A stretch of DNA of 64,000 nt from Kluyvera intermedia (GTDB lineage: Bacteria; Pseudomonadota; Gammaproteobacteria; Enterobacterales; Enterobacteriaceae): NCBI RefSeq assembly GCF_034424175.1, contig NZ_CP139986.1, positions 124,001 to 188,000 of the forward strand, written 5' to 3'. Below, in pieces: positions 25,902-34,039 of this stretch; the first letter of the stretch is position 1, and each line of letters opens with the position of its first letter. The notes under the pieces were generated by a model. That model was not told where the DNA came from. It saw nothing but the letters and a program-made list of their open reading frames with translations, and did no database searches. The translations under genes were made by a program, and so were the position numbers.

Positions 25902-27173
25902 TTATCTTCCCAACCACGGCAGTGGATTGACCGCCTGACCCTGGCGGCGAATTTCGAAATAAAGTGATGGTCGACCTTGACCGCCACTGTTGCCCACCAG
26001 AGCAATAGGCTGTCCGGCACGAACCTGTGTGCCAACGCTGACTAGTGCGCTCTGGTTGTAACCGTAAAGGCTCATATCGCCTTTACCATGCTCGATCACG
26101 ACCACAAGACCATAACCCTGCAGCCAGTCGGCAAGGATGACGCGCCCATCGGCAATGGCTTTCACTTCGGTGCCTTCCGATGCGCTAATCACCATCCCCT
26201 TCCAACGTAGCTCACCTTGCAGCTGTTCGCCATAACGATGCAGTGTAGTACCGCGAACTGGCCAGTAAGCCTGACCGCGCGGCGAGCCGAGGCCACCGGT
26301 ACGCGACATCAGTGAACGTTCGCTTTCGGAAGGTTTGTAGGTGGTGCCTTTACGGGTTGCTTCCTGCTGGCGACTACGCACCGCATCGGCTTCCCGGGCT
26401 TCACGTTCGGCGCGGGCTTTTGCCGCGGCAGCCGCACGTGCAATGCTATTACGCAGGCGTGATTCGTTAGCCCGCAGTTCGCCTAACTGCTGCTGCCCCT
26501 GCTGGATAGAGGACTCCAGTCCGGAGAGGGTTTTCTGACGTTCATTACGCGCTTGCTCCAGTTTGGCCTGCTGGGCGCGTTGTTCGTACAGCAACGTTTG
26601 CTGTTGGCTTTGCTTCTCTTCAAGCTCAGTTTTCTGTGCAGCAACCTGCTCGCGCGTCTCTTTGAGCTCGGCGATGGTTTCCTGACGTGCCTGATTGAGA
26701 TAGCCAAAATAAGCCTGCAGACGCTGTCCACGCTGGCTCTCTTCACCGCTAAGGATGAGCTGAATACCAGTATGCTCGCCCTGACGAAATGCCGCATCTA
26801 ATTGGGCGGCCAGATTGCGCTCCTGCGCCTGCCGCTGTTTTTCCAGCTTAGCGATAGAGGCGTTCATTTCGGCAATTTGTGCATTGAGCTGCGCCAGCGA
26901 GTTTTGTGTTTCGCGTAGCTGACGGGCGGCCACGGAAATGGCTTGTTCCTGAGCTTTGAGTTGGGCTAAGAGGGTAGAGCGCTGCTGCTGCTGTTGGCGT
27001 ACCGCGCGCTCTTTGGCGGCGATATCGGCCTGAATAGATTGTAGCTGTGAGCGGTCATCCGCATGGGCGGGCGCGGCGCACAGCAATACGCCAGCGCTAA
27101 GCGCGCTGGCGTACAACGAGGACCGAAGCGCTGCTCCGGCCCATTTAATAGAATAAATCGCCTTTCCCCTCAT
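25902..27173 (-). CDS. envC: Murein hydrolase activator EnvC
   Basis: Periplasmic divisome protein that activates the amidases AmiA and AmiB for daughter-cell separation, under control of FtsEX. 423 aa. The signal peptide ends near APAHA (about 34-38). A long Gln/Glu/Arg-rich coiled coil covers roughly 40-275. The C-terminal degenerate LytM/M23 domain (about 300-423) contains LHRYGEQLQGELRWKGMV and HGKGDMSLYGYNQ; it lacks the metal ligands of active LytM enzymes. It lies 9 nt after gpmI. Confidence 0.95.
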   Translation of the reverse strand: MRGKAIYSIKWAGAALRSSLYASALSAGVLLCAAPAHADDRSQLQSIQADIAAKERAVRQQQQQRSTLLAQLKAQEQAISVAARQLRETQNSLAQLNAQIAEMNASIAKLEKQRQAQERNLAAQLDAAFRQGEHTGIQLILSGEESQRGQRLQAYFGYLNQARQETIAELKETREQVAAQKTELEEKQSQQQTLLYEQRAQQAKLEQARNERQKTLSGLESSIQQGQQQLGELRANESRLRNSIARAAAAAKARAEREAREADAVRSRQQEATRKGTTYKPSESERSLMSRTGGLGSPRGQAYWPVRGTTLHRYGEQLQGELRWKGMVISASEGTEVKAIADGRVILADWLQGYGLVVVIEHGKGDMSLYGYNQSALVSVGTQVRAGQPIALVGNSGGQGRPSLYFEIRRQGQAVNPLPWLGR

Positions 27174-27182
27174 GGGGAGGGA

Positions 27183-28730
27183 TTATTCCACGATGAACAG
27201 CGGCTTACCAGTCATCTGTTGCGGGATTTCCATCCCCATCAGCGTCAGCATGGTTGGCGCGATATCAGAGAGCTTACCGCCTTCCACCGCTTTCACGGAT
27301 TTATCGCCAACGTAGATCAGCGGAACCGGCAGGCTGGTGTGCGCGGTGTGTGCCTGGCCGGTAGCCGGGTCACGCATCTGCTCAGCGTTGCCGTGGTCAG
27401 CGGTGACCAGCAGTTGGCCGCCCACTTTTTCGATAGCGTGGGTGACTTCATCCAGGCAATGATCCAGCGCTTCAACCGCTTTCACTGCTGCTTCCATTAC
27501 GCCGGTATGACCAACCATATCGCCGTTAGGATAGTTACAAATGATGGTGTCGTACTTACCGCTTTCGATAGCGGAAACCAGTTTCTCGGTCAGCTCAGCG
27601 GAGCTCATTTCTGGCTGCAGGTCGTAGGTTGCGACTTTCGGAGAGTTGATCAGAATGCGATCTTCGCCTTTGAACGGGTCTTCTACGCCGCCGTTGAAGA
27701 AGAAGGTCACGTGCGCGTATTTCTCGGTTTCGGAGATGCGCAGCTGCGTTTTGTCGTGCTTCGCCATCCACTCGCCGTAGGTATTTTCCAGAGATGCTGG
27801 TGGGTAAGCGCTTGGTGCTTTGATGTCTGCTGCGTATTCAGTCAGCATGATGAAATCGCCCAGCTTCACTTCTTTGCGACGCTTGAAGCCGTCGAAATCA
27901 GCGTTAACGAATGCGCGGGTAATTTCACGTGCACGGTCAGCACGGAAGTTCATGAAGATCAGCGCATCGCCGTCTTCCATGGCTGCATCGGCCTGGCCTT
28001 CAGTACGGATGACGGTTGCTTTTACAAATTCGTCATTCTCGTCACGGGCATAAGCTGCTTCCAGCGCGGCAACAGCGGTATCTGCCTGGAACTGGCCTTT
28101 AGCTTCAACCAGCAGGTTGTAAGCTTCTTCAACGCGATCCCAGCGGTTGTCACGATCCATCGCGTAGTAACGGCCAATAACAGACGCTACGCGGCCTTTG
28201 CCCAGTGCGGCAAATTTCTCTTCGAATGCCTGCAGGGAGCCTTTAGCGCTGCGCGGCGGAGTGTCACGACCATCAAGGAAGGCGTGCAGGTATATTTTTT
28301 CGGCCCCGCGTTCAGCGGCCAGTTCAACCATCGCCATGATGTGTGCTTCATGACTGTGAACGCCACCGGCGGACAGCAGGCCCATGATGTGCACGGCTTT
28401 ACCCGCAGCAACAGCTTTATCGACGGCACCAGAAAGCACAGGGTTTGTGAAGAAAGTACGTTCTTTAATTTCAACGTCGAGACGGGTCAGGTCCTGATAA
28501 ACAATGCGACCCGCGCCCAGGTTGACGTGACCCACTTCGGAGTTGCCCATCTGACCATCAGGCAGACCCACTTCCAGACCTGATGCCTGGATCAGGGTAT
28601 GCGGACGTTTTGCCCACAGCGCATCCATAACCGGAGTTTTTGCGCTGAAAATAGCGTTATCCTGCTGCTCTTCGCGGTAGCCGTAGCCATCCAGGATCAC
28701 CAGTACCATAGGTTTTTTAGAAACCGACAT
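27183..28730 (-). CDS. gpmI: 2,3-bisphosphoglycerate-independent phosphoglycerate mutase
   Basis: Manganese-dependent glycolytic mutase that interconverts 3- and 2-phosphoglycerate through a phosphoserine. 515 aa, alkaline phosphatase superfamily. The N-terminal metal site is VLVILDGYGYRE (Asp at about 14). The phosphoserine lies in GQMGNSEVGHVNLGAGR (Ser about 64). The phosphotransferase-insert motif is DGRDTPPRSAKG (about 152-163). The C-terminal metal ligands are in NYPNGDMVGHTG and TADHGNAEQM. Also called gpmM. It is the first gene of gpmI-envC-yibQ. Confidence 0.97.
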   Translation of the reverse strand: MSVSKKPMVLVILDGYGYREEQQDNAIFSAKTPVMDALWAKRPHTLIQASGLEVGLPDGQMGNSEVGHVNLGAGRIVYQDLTRLDVEIKERTFFTNPVLSGAVDKAVAAGKAVHIMGLLSAGGVHSHEAHIMAMVELAAERGAEKIYLHAFLDGRDTPPRSAKGSLQAFEEKFAALGKGRVASVIGRYYAMDRDNRWDRVEEAYNLLVEAKGQFQADTAVAALEAAYARDENDEFVKATVIRTEGQADAAMEDGDALIFMNFRADRAREITRAFVNADFDGFKRRKEVKLGDFIMLTEYAADIKAPSAYPPASLENTYGEWMAKHDKTQLRISETEKYAHVTFFFNGGVEDPFKGEDRILINSPKVATYDLQPEMSSAELTEKLVSAIESGKYDTIICNYPNGDMVGHTGVMEAAVKAVEALDHCLDEVTHAIEKVGGQLLVTADHGNAEQMRDPATGQAHTAHTSLPVPLIYVGDKSVKAVEGGKLSDIAPTMLTLMGMEIPQQMTGKPLFIVE

Positions 28731-28978
28731 TGCGACAACCTCATGCTCAAAAGACAGAAAATTTGCGTAATTTTACTACAGCTGAATCGATAAAATAACA
28801 ATGAGAGATCAAAGAAAGCGGGGAGATGATGGGCGAAAAGCGCACATTTTTCTCCTTTTTTCCGTAGCACGCCGCAGAAAATACATTACATCACGCGCGC
28901 TGGCTGTATTTGCGCCACGCCGCAGGTATACTCCTTCCCTGGTTTTTAAACATTACACGTCGGGAGCTGTTACCCCCC

Positions 28979-29410
28979 ATGCAAGAGATTATGCAATTTG
29001 TTGGTCGTCACCCTGTCCTGAGTATCGCGTGGATCGCGCTGCTGGCGGCCGTGCTGTTCACCACCTTTAAAGGGCTGATGTCCAAAGTTAAAGTCATCAC
29101 CCGCGGTGAAGTGACGCGTTTGATTAACAAAGAAGACGCGGTGGTTGTTGACCTGCGCCAGCGTGACGATTTCCGTAAAGGCCACATTGCCGGTTCCCTG
29201 AACCTGCTGCCGGCTGAAATCAAAGCCAACAACGTCGGCGAGCTGGAAAAGCACAAAGACAAGCCGGTCATCGTGACCGACGGTTCCGGTATGCAAGCCA
29301 CTGAATCAGCTAGCTTGTTGCTGAAAGCGGGTTTTGAAAAAGTCTTCGTACTCAAAGAGGGTATCGCTGGCTGGAGCGGTGAAAACCTGCCTCTGGTTCG
29401 CGGTAAGTAA
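28979..29410 (+). CDS. yibN: Membrane-anchored rhodanese-like protein YibN
   Basis: A 143-aa protein with an N-terminal membrane helix (about 12-32) and a cytoplasmic rhodanese domain (about 40-143: VVDLRQRDDFRKGHIAGSLNLL near 56-77, FVLKEGIAGWSGENLPL near the end). The position where rhodaneses keep their catalytic cysteine reads DGSGMQATES, and the whole protein has no cysteine, so sulfurtransferase activity is not expected. The start MQEIMQF gives the E. coli length; the frame opens earlier at 28910. It is upstream of grxC, secB and gpsA in a conserved order linked to protein export. Confidence 0.93.
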   Translation: MQEIMQFVGRHPVLSIAWIALLAAVLFTTFKGLMSKVKVITRGEVTRLINKEDAVVVDLRQRDDFRKGHIAGSLNLLPAEIKANNVGELEKHKDKPVIVTDGSGMQATESASLLLKAGFEKVFVLKEGIAGWSGENLPLVRGK

Positions 29411-29448
29411 GACCTGCTCACTTATCGGGTAAAGTCAGGAGAGACCTA

Positions 29449-29700
29449 ATGGCGAAGATTGAAATCTATACCAAAGCGACATGCCCTTATTGCCATCGTG
29501 CAAAAGCGCTGCTGTCAGCAAAAGGCGTTTCTTTCGAAGAACTGCCTATTGATGGTAACGCCGAAAAGCGCGAAGAGATGATTCAGCGCAGCGGTCGCAC
29601 GACGGTTCCACAGATTTTTATTGATGCACAGCACATTGGCGGCTGTGACGACTTGTATGCGCTTGATGCTCGTGGTGGACTCGATCCCCTGCTGAAATAA
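29449..29700 (+). CDS. grxC: Glutaredoxin 3
   Basis: An 83-aa glutathione-dependent disulfide oxidoreductase. The active-site CPYC is at residues 11-14 (TKATCPYCHRAKALL), the cis-proline at TVPQIF and the glutathione-binding GGCDDLYALD near the C-terminus. AGGAGA lies about 7 nt upstream. It is followed by an intercistronic hairpin and then secB. Confidence 0.97.
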   Translation: MAKIEIYTKATCPYCHRAKALLSAKGVSFEELPIDGNAEKREEMIQRSGRTTVPQIFIDAQHIGGCDDLYALDARGGLDPLLK

Positions 29701-29714
29701 TGCTTTATTAAGCG

Positions 29715-29741
29715 CTCACGCCTGCCCTTTGCGGGCGTGAG
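29715..29741 (+). other. Intercistronic hairpin grxC-secB
   Basis: An 8-bp stem CTCACGCC/GGCGTGAG (29715-29722 with 29734-29741), extendable inward, without a T tract. It could be an RNA stability or partial termination element; this is inference. Confidence 0.5.
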
Positions 29742-29784
29742 GCATACCGCCTATTTTAAGGACAACACGAAAGGGTTTTTACAC

Positions 29785-30252
29785 ATGTCAGAACAAAACA
29801 ACGCAGAAATGGCTTTCCAGATCCAACGCATCTACACCAAAGACGTTTCTTTCGAAGCGCCAAATGCACCGCAGGTTTTCCAGAAAGATTGGCAACCAGA
29901 GGTTAAACTTGATCTTGATACCGCATCCAACCAACTGGCTGAAGGCGTGTATGAAGTGGTGCTGCGTGTCACCGTAACGGCGACTCTGGGCGAAGAAACT
30001 GCGTTCCTGTGCGAAACTCAGCAGGCGGGTATCTTCTCCATTGAAGGTATCGAAGGGAATCAGATGGCCCATTGCCTGGGTGCATACTGCCCGAACATCC
30101 TGTTCCCGTATGCGCGTGAATGCATCACCAGCCTGGTTTCCCGTGGGACTTTCCCACAGCTGAACCTTGCGCCAGTTAACTTTGATGCGCTGTTCATGAA
30201 CTATCTGCAACAGCAGGCTGGCGAAGGTGCAGAACAACATCAGGATGCCTGA
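29785..30252 (+). CDS. secB: Protein-export chaperone SecB
   Basis: Homotetrameric cytoplasmic chaperone that holds preproteins unfolded and delivers them to SecA. 155 aa, nearly the E. coli sequence: acidic SecA-binding face FLCETQQAGIFSIEGIEG and LNLAPVNFDALFMNYLQQ near the end. The start MSEQNNAEM is chosen over the frame opening at 29737. The stop codon shares its last base with the gpsA start (TGATG), giving translational coupling. Confidence 0.97.
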   Translation: MSEQNNAEMAFQIQRIYTKDVSFEAPNAPQVFQKDWQPEVKLDLDTASNQLAEGVYEVVLRVTVTATLGEETAFLCETQQAGIFSIEGIEGNQMAHCLGAYCPNILFPYARECITSLVSRGTFPQLNLAPVNFDALFMNYLQQQAGEGAEQHQDA

Positions 30253-31271
30253 TGAACGCACTTAAAGCTTCAATGACTGTGATCGGTGCCGGCTCGTACG
30301 GCACCGCTCTTGCCATTACCGTGGCAAGAAATGGCCACCCGGTTGTACTCTGGGGCCACGATCCAAAACATGTCGCAACGCTACAGCACGATCGCTGTAA
30401 CGTGGCATTCCTGCCTGACGTTCCGTTCCCCGACACGCTCCATCTCGAAAGCGACTTAGCGACAGCGCTTGCTGCTAGCCGAGATATTCTGGTGGTAGTG
30501 CCAAGCCATGTCTTTGGCGATGTGCTTCGTCAGATGAAACCGCTGCTGCGTGCAGATGCGCGCGTAGTGTGGGCGACGAAAGGGCTGGAAGCTGAAACAG
30601 GCCGTCTGCTGCAAGAAGTTGCGCGTGAAGCGCTGGGGGATGATATCCCGCTGGCGGTGATTTCTGGCCCAACCTTTGCAAAAGAACTGGCGGCAGGCTT
30701 GCCGACCGCGATTTCGCTGGCGGCGACTGACCCGGTCTTTGCCGACGATTTGCAGCAACAGCTGCATTGTGGCAAGAGTTTCCGCGTCTACAGTAACCCG
30801 GATTTCATCGGTGTCCAGTTGGGCGGTGCGGTGAAAAACGTGATTGCGATTGGCGCGGGTATCTCTGATGGCATCGGTTTTGGCGCCAATGCGCGTACGG
30901 CACTTATCACCCGCGGGCTGACCGAAATGTCACGTCTGGGTGTTGCGTTAGGCGCAGATCCTGTGACCTTTATGGGCATGGCTGGACTGGGCGATTTAGT
31001 GCTGACCTGTACCGACAACCAGTCGCGCAACCGTCGTTTCGGCATGGCGCTGGGGAAAGGCGCGCAGGTGCAAGAAGCGCAGGACACCATTGGCCAGGTG
31101 GTCGAAGGTTACCGTAATACCAAAGAAGTTCGCGAGTTGGCGCACCGTCTGGGTGTCGAAATGCCAATAACCGAGGAAATTTATCAGGTATTATATTGCG
31201 GAAAAAGTGCGCGCGAGGCAGCATTGACCTTATTAGGTCGTGCACGCAAGGATGAGCATAGCGGCAACTAA
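30252..31271 (+). CDS. gpsA: Glycerol-3-phosphate dehydrogenase [NAD(P)+]
   Basis: Reduces dihydroxyacetone phosphate to sn-glycerol 3-phosphate, the backbone for phospholipids. 339 aa. The N-terminal Rossmann motif is VIGAGSYGTALA (about 11-22), followed by the substrate part with GGAVKNVIAIGAGISDG (catalytic Lys about 196) and the C-terminal GLGDLVLTCTDNQSRNRRFG. The start overlaps the secB stop by one base. Confidence 0.97.
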   Translation: MNALKASMTVIGAGSYGTALAITVARNGHPVVLWGHDPKHVATLQHDRCNVAFLPDVPFPDTLHLESDLATALAASRDILVVVPSHVFGDVLRQMKPLLRADARVVWATKGLEAETGRLLQEVAREALGDDIPLAVISGPTFAKELAAGLPTAISLAATDPVFADDLQQQLHCGKSFRVYSNPDFIGVQLGGAVKNVIAIGAGISDGIGFGANARTALITRGLTEMSRLGVALGADPVTFMGMAGLGDLVLTCTDNQSRNRRFGMALGKGAQVQEAQDTIGQVVEGYRNTKEVRELAHRLGVEMPITEEIYQVLYCGKSAREAALTLLGRARKDEHSGN

Positions 31272-31294
31272 TCGCAGGGAACCTGTGTCATCCC

Positions 31295-31327
31295 AACGAT
31301 CCGGCCAGCAGAGATTGGCCGATCGTT
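31295..31327 (+). other. Intercistronic hairpin gpsA-cysE
   Basis: A 12-bp stem with one bulged C (AACGATC-C-GGCCA paired with TGGCC-GATCGTT, 31295-31307 with 31316-31327) and an 8-nt loop lies 21 nt before cysE. There is no T tract. A role in RNA stability or in setting cysE expression is possible. Confidence 0.5.
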
Positions 31328-31348
31328 CCAATACGCCTGGAGTATGCA

Positions 31349-32170
31349 ATGTCGTGTGAAGAACTGGAAATTGTCTGGAACAATATTAAAGCCGAAGCCC
31401 GCGCCTTGGCTGACTGCGAGCCTATGCTCGCCAGCTTCTACCACGCCACGCTACTCAAGCATGAAAATCTGGGCAGTGCTTTAAGCTACATGCTCGCGAA
31501 CAAGCTGGCATCACCGATTATGCCGGCTATCGCTATCCGTGAAGTGGTGGAAGAAGCCTACGCCGCTGACCCGGAAATGATCGCCTCAGCCGCCTGTGAT
31601 ATTCAGGCTGTGCGCACCCGTGACCCAGCGGTCGACAAATATTCCACGCCGCTCCTCTATCTAAAAGGTTTCCACGCGCTGCAGGCCTACCGTATCGGCC
31701 ACTGGTTGTGGGGACAGGGGCGTCGGGCGCTGGCAATTTTCCTGCAAAATCAGGTGTCGGTGTCTTTCCAGGTGGATATTCACCCGGCCGCAAAAATTGG
31801 CCGTGGCATTATGCTTGACCACGCCACCGGCATTGTGGTGGGCGAAACGGCGGTGATTGAAAACGACGTGTCGATTCTGCAATCGGTGACCCTTGGCGGT
31901 ACCGGTAAAACCAGCGGCGACCGTCATCCGAAAATTCGTGAAGGCGTGATGATTGGCGCTGGGGCCAAAATTCTCGGCAATATTGAAGTGGGGCGCGGCG
32001 CGAAAATTGGCGCGGGCTCAGTGGTTTTACAGCCTGTACCACCGCACACCACTGCCGCAGGCGTACCGGCGCGTATCGTCGGCAAGCCTGAGTCGGATAA
32101 ACCGGCGATGGATATGGATCAGCACTTCAACGGCATTAACCACGGATTTGAGTACGGCGACGGGATTTGA
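31349..32170 (+). CDS. cysE: Serine O-acetyltransferase
   Basis: Makes O-acetylserine from serine and acetyl-CoA, the committed step of cysteine synthesis, feedback-inhibited by cysteine. 273 aa. The N-terminal helical domain is about 1-140. The left-handed beta-helix follows with hexapeptide repeats, including IGRGIMLDHATGIVVGE and the catalytic His in DRHPKIREG. The C-terminus ends GDGI; the terminal isoleucine is what docks into O-acetylserine sulfhydrylase in the cysteine synthase complex. A REP unit starts 11 nt after the stop. Confidence 0.97.
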   Translation: MSCEELEIVWNNIKAEARALADCEPMLASFYHATLLKHENLGSALSYMLANKLASPIMPAIAIREVVEEAYAADPEMIASAACDIQAVRTRDPAVDKYSTPLLYLKGFHALQAYRIGHWLWGQGRRALAIFLQNQVSVSFQVDIHPAAKIGRGIMLDHATGIVVGETAVIENDVSILQSVTLGGTGKTSGDRHPKIREGVMIGAGAKILGNIEVGRGAKIGAGSVVLQPVPPHTTAAGVPARIVGKPESDKPAMDMDQHFNGINHGFEYGDGI

Positions 32171-32180
32171 TTTTTTTGCC

Positions 32181-32211
32181 TTCCCGGCGGCGCTGCGCTT
32201 GGCCGGGCTAC
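32181..32211 (-). repeat. REP element overlapping the trmL stop codon
   Basis: An inverted copy of the unit at 8885-8916, ending GGCCGGGCTAC at 32211. The trmL stop codon TAG (minus strand 32210-32208) is made from the edge of this unit. E. coli TrmL has one more residue (Asp), so the REP edge seems to have replaced the original end. Confidence 0.85.
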
Positions 32212-32678
32212 CTTAACACGGCGCCCGGATATCCCAACTGGCGCCAAGCCTCATATACCACCACCGACACCGCGTTCGATAGGTTCATGCTGCGGCTGTC
32301 CGGCATCATCGGAATACGGATTTTTTGCTCCGGCGGTAACGCATCCAGAATGGTTGCGGGCAGGCCACGTGTTTCCGGACCAAACATCAGAAAATCACCA
32401 TCTTCATAGCTTACCGCGCTGTGCGCTGGCGTGCCTTTAGTCGTCAGGGCAAAAAGCCGCTGCGGCTTCGCGCTTTCCACAAATGCCGCATAATTGGCGT
32501 GGCGAGAAACGGCGGTGAACTCGTGATAATCCAGCCCCGCACGGCGCAAACGCTTATCGTCCCAGGCAAAACCCATGGGCTCGATGATATGCAGATTAAA
32601 GCCGGTATTGGCGCACAGACGGATGATGTTCCCGGTATTTGGCGGGATTTCAGGTTCGAATAAAACGATGTTAAGCAT
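32208..32678 (-). CDS. trmL: tRNA (cytidine/uridine-2'-O-)-methyltransferase TrmL
   Basis: SpoU-class SAM methyltransferase that 2'-O-methylates the wobble base 34 of two tRNA-Leu species. 156 aa with the trefoil-knot motifs: NIVLFEPEIPPNTGNIIRLCANTG (about 3-26), LMFGPETRGLP (about 95-105) and MPDSRSMNLSNAVSVVVYEAWRQ. The start MLNIVLF has AAGGGGG just upstream; 37 further open codons run into a repeat and are not part of the gene. It ends in VLR, one residue short of E. coli, where a REP unit supplies the stop. Confidence 0.95.
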   Translation of the reverse strand: MLNIVLFEPEIPPNTGNIIRLCANTGFNLHIIEPMGFAWDDKRLRRAGLDYHEFTAVSRHANYAAFVESAKPQRLFALTTKGTPAHSAVSYEDGDFLMFGPETRGLPATILDALPPEQKIRIPMMPDSRSMNLSNAVSVVVYEAWRQLGYPGAVLR

Positions 32679-32724
32679 GCTGCCCCCTTGGATTGCGGGG
32701 GGCAGGATAGCAGAATTTGGGGAA

Positions 32725-32838
32725 ACCCTCACCCCGGCCCTCTCCCTGAAAGGGAGAGGGAGAAAAGCAAGTTCCATACTTTCAAACAACGCCGAACGGT
32801 CCCCTCTCCCCTACGGGGAGAGGGTTAGGGTGAGGGGG
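32725..32838. repeat. Compound palindromic repeat with GAGAGGG hairpins
   Basis: About 114 nt between the trmL start and the lldD end. Two hairpins, CCCTCTCCCT/AGGGAGAGGG (32738-32760) and CCCTCTCCCC/GGGGAGAGGG (32801-32825), lie inside an outer pair CCCTCACCC (32726-32734) / GGGTGAGGG (32828-32836). Shorter relatives of the hairpin occur at 36710-36735 and 40035-40056. Mobile-palindrome origin is inferred. Confidence 0.75.
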
Positions 32839-32854
32839 AAGCCTCCGCACTGAA

Positions 32855-34039
32855 CTACGCCGCACTCCCCTGCTTAATCGCATTAAACACCTGTGCGACT
32901 TCAGCATTCTGCACCAGCGAATCACGGCTAATCTCTTTAATCGATTTCGCCCCGGTCAGCGTCATCGCCACCTTCATTTCTTTCTCTACCAGGTTCAGCA
33001 AGTTCGCCACCCCCGCCTGACCATGCGTCGCCAGCGCGTAGAGGTATGCACGGCCCAGCAGCACGCTGTCCGCACCGAGCGCAATCATACGCACCACATC
33101 CAGCCCGTTACGGATCCCGCTGTCGGCCAGAATGGCGATATCACCTTTCACCGCATCGGCAATGGCAGGCAGCGCACGCGCAGAAGAGAGCACACCATCT
33201 AGTTGGCGACCACCGTGGTTGGAAACCACGATCCCATCAGCGCCAAAACGCACGGCATCGCGCGCGTCTTCCGGGTCGAGGATCCCTTTGATCACCATCG
33301 GGCCGTCCCAGAATTCACGGATCCACTCCAGGTCCTTCCATGAGATAGATGGATCGAAGTTATTCGCTAGCCAGCCAATGTAATCTTCCAGCCCGGTCGG
33401 TTTGCCGAGGTAGGTGGAAATATTGCCTAAATCATGCGGGCGACCGTTCAACCCTACGTCCCACGCCCACTGCGGATGAGTTGCCGCCTGCCAGTAACGA
33501 CGCATGGCTGCGTTTGGCCCGCTCATACCGGAATGGGCGTCGCGGTAGCGCGCGCCCGGCGTTGGCATGTCGACGGTGAACACCAGAGTGGAGCAACCCG
33601 CCGCTTTAGCCCGTTCTAGCGCATTACGCATAAAACCGCGATCGCGCAGGACATACAGCTGGAACCACATCGGGCGCTTGAGGGTTGGCGCGACCTCTTC
33701 AATTGGGCACACCGACACGGTTGAAAGAGTAAACGGGATCCCTTTCGCATCGGCGGCGGCGGCGGCCTGAACTTCACCACGACGGGCATACATACCGCAC
33801 AGGCCAACGGGGGCGAGTGCTACCGGCATCGAGAGCTGTTCGTTAAAGAGGGTGGTTTCCAGGCTCAGGTCGGACATATTTTTCAGCACGCGCTGACGCA
33901 GCGCCACATCCGACAGGTCTTCCACGTTGCGCCGCAGGGTGTGCTCCGCGTACGCGCCTCCGTCAATATAGTGGAACAAAAACGGTGGCAGGATGCGCTG
34001 GGCGGCGGCGCGGTAGTCACTGGCGGCGGAAATAATCAT
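32855..34039 (-). CDS. lldD: L-lactate dehydrogenase (FMN, quinone-linked)
   Basis: Membrane-associated flavoenzyme oxidising L-lactate to pyruvate and passing electrons to quinones. 394 aa, alpha-hydroxyacid oxidase family: MIISAASDYRAAAQRILPPFLFHYIDGGA start, the FMN-binding FQLYVLRDRGF (about 125-135), and the catalytic His and Arg of VVSNHGGRQLDG (about 271-282). It is the third gene of lldP-lldR-lldD, overlapping lldR by 4 nt. K-12 LldD has two more residues. Confidence 0.96.
   Translation of the reverse strand: MIISAASDYRAAAQRILPPFLFHYIDGGAYAEHTLRRNVEDLSDVALRQRVLKNMSDLSLETTLFNEQLSMPVALAPVGLCGMYARRGEVQAAAAADAKGIPFTLSTVSVCPIEEVAPTLKRPMWFQLYVLRDRGFMRNALERAKAAGCSTLVFTVDMPTPGARYRDAHSGMSGPNAAMRRYWQAATHPQWAWDVGLNGRPHDLGNISTYLGKPTGLEDYIGWLANNFDPSISWKDLEWIREFWDGPMVIKGILDPEDARDAVRFGADGIVVSNHGGRQLDGVLSSARALPAIADAVKGDIAILADSGIRNGLDVVRMIALGADSVLLGRAYLYALATHGQAGVANLLNLVEKEMKVAMTLTGAKSIKEISRDSLVQNAEVAQVFNAIKQGSAA

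Noticed and set aside
27063..28583. 506-codon open frame on the plus strand
   Set aside because: It lies antisense to gpmI and the start of envC. Its protein is rich in His, Phe and Gln with no family features, which is typical of a shadow frame opposite a highly expressed gene.
32679..32789. N-terminal extension of trmL
   Set aside because: The extra 37 codons are encoded by the palindromic repeat. The conserved start and AAGGGGG site lie at 32678.
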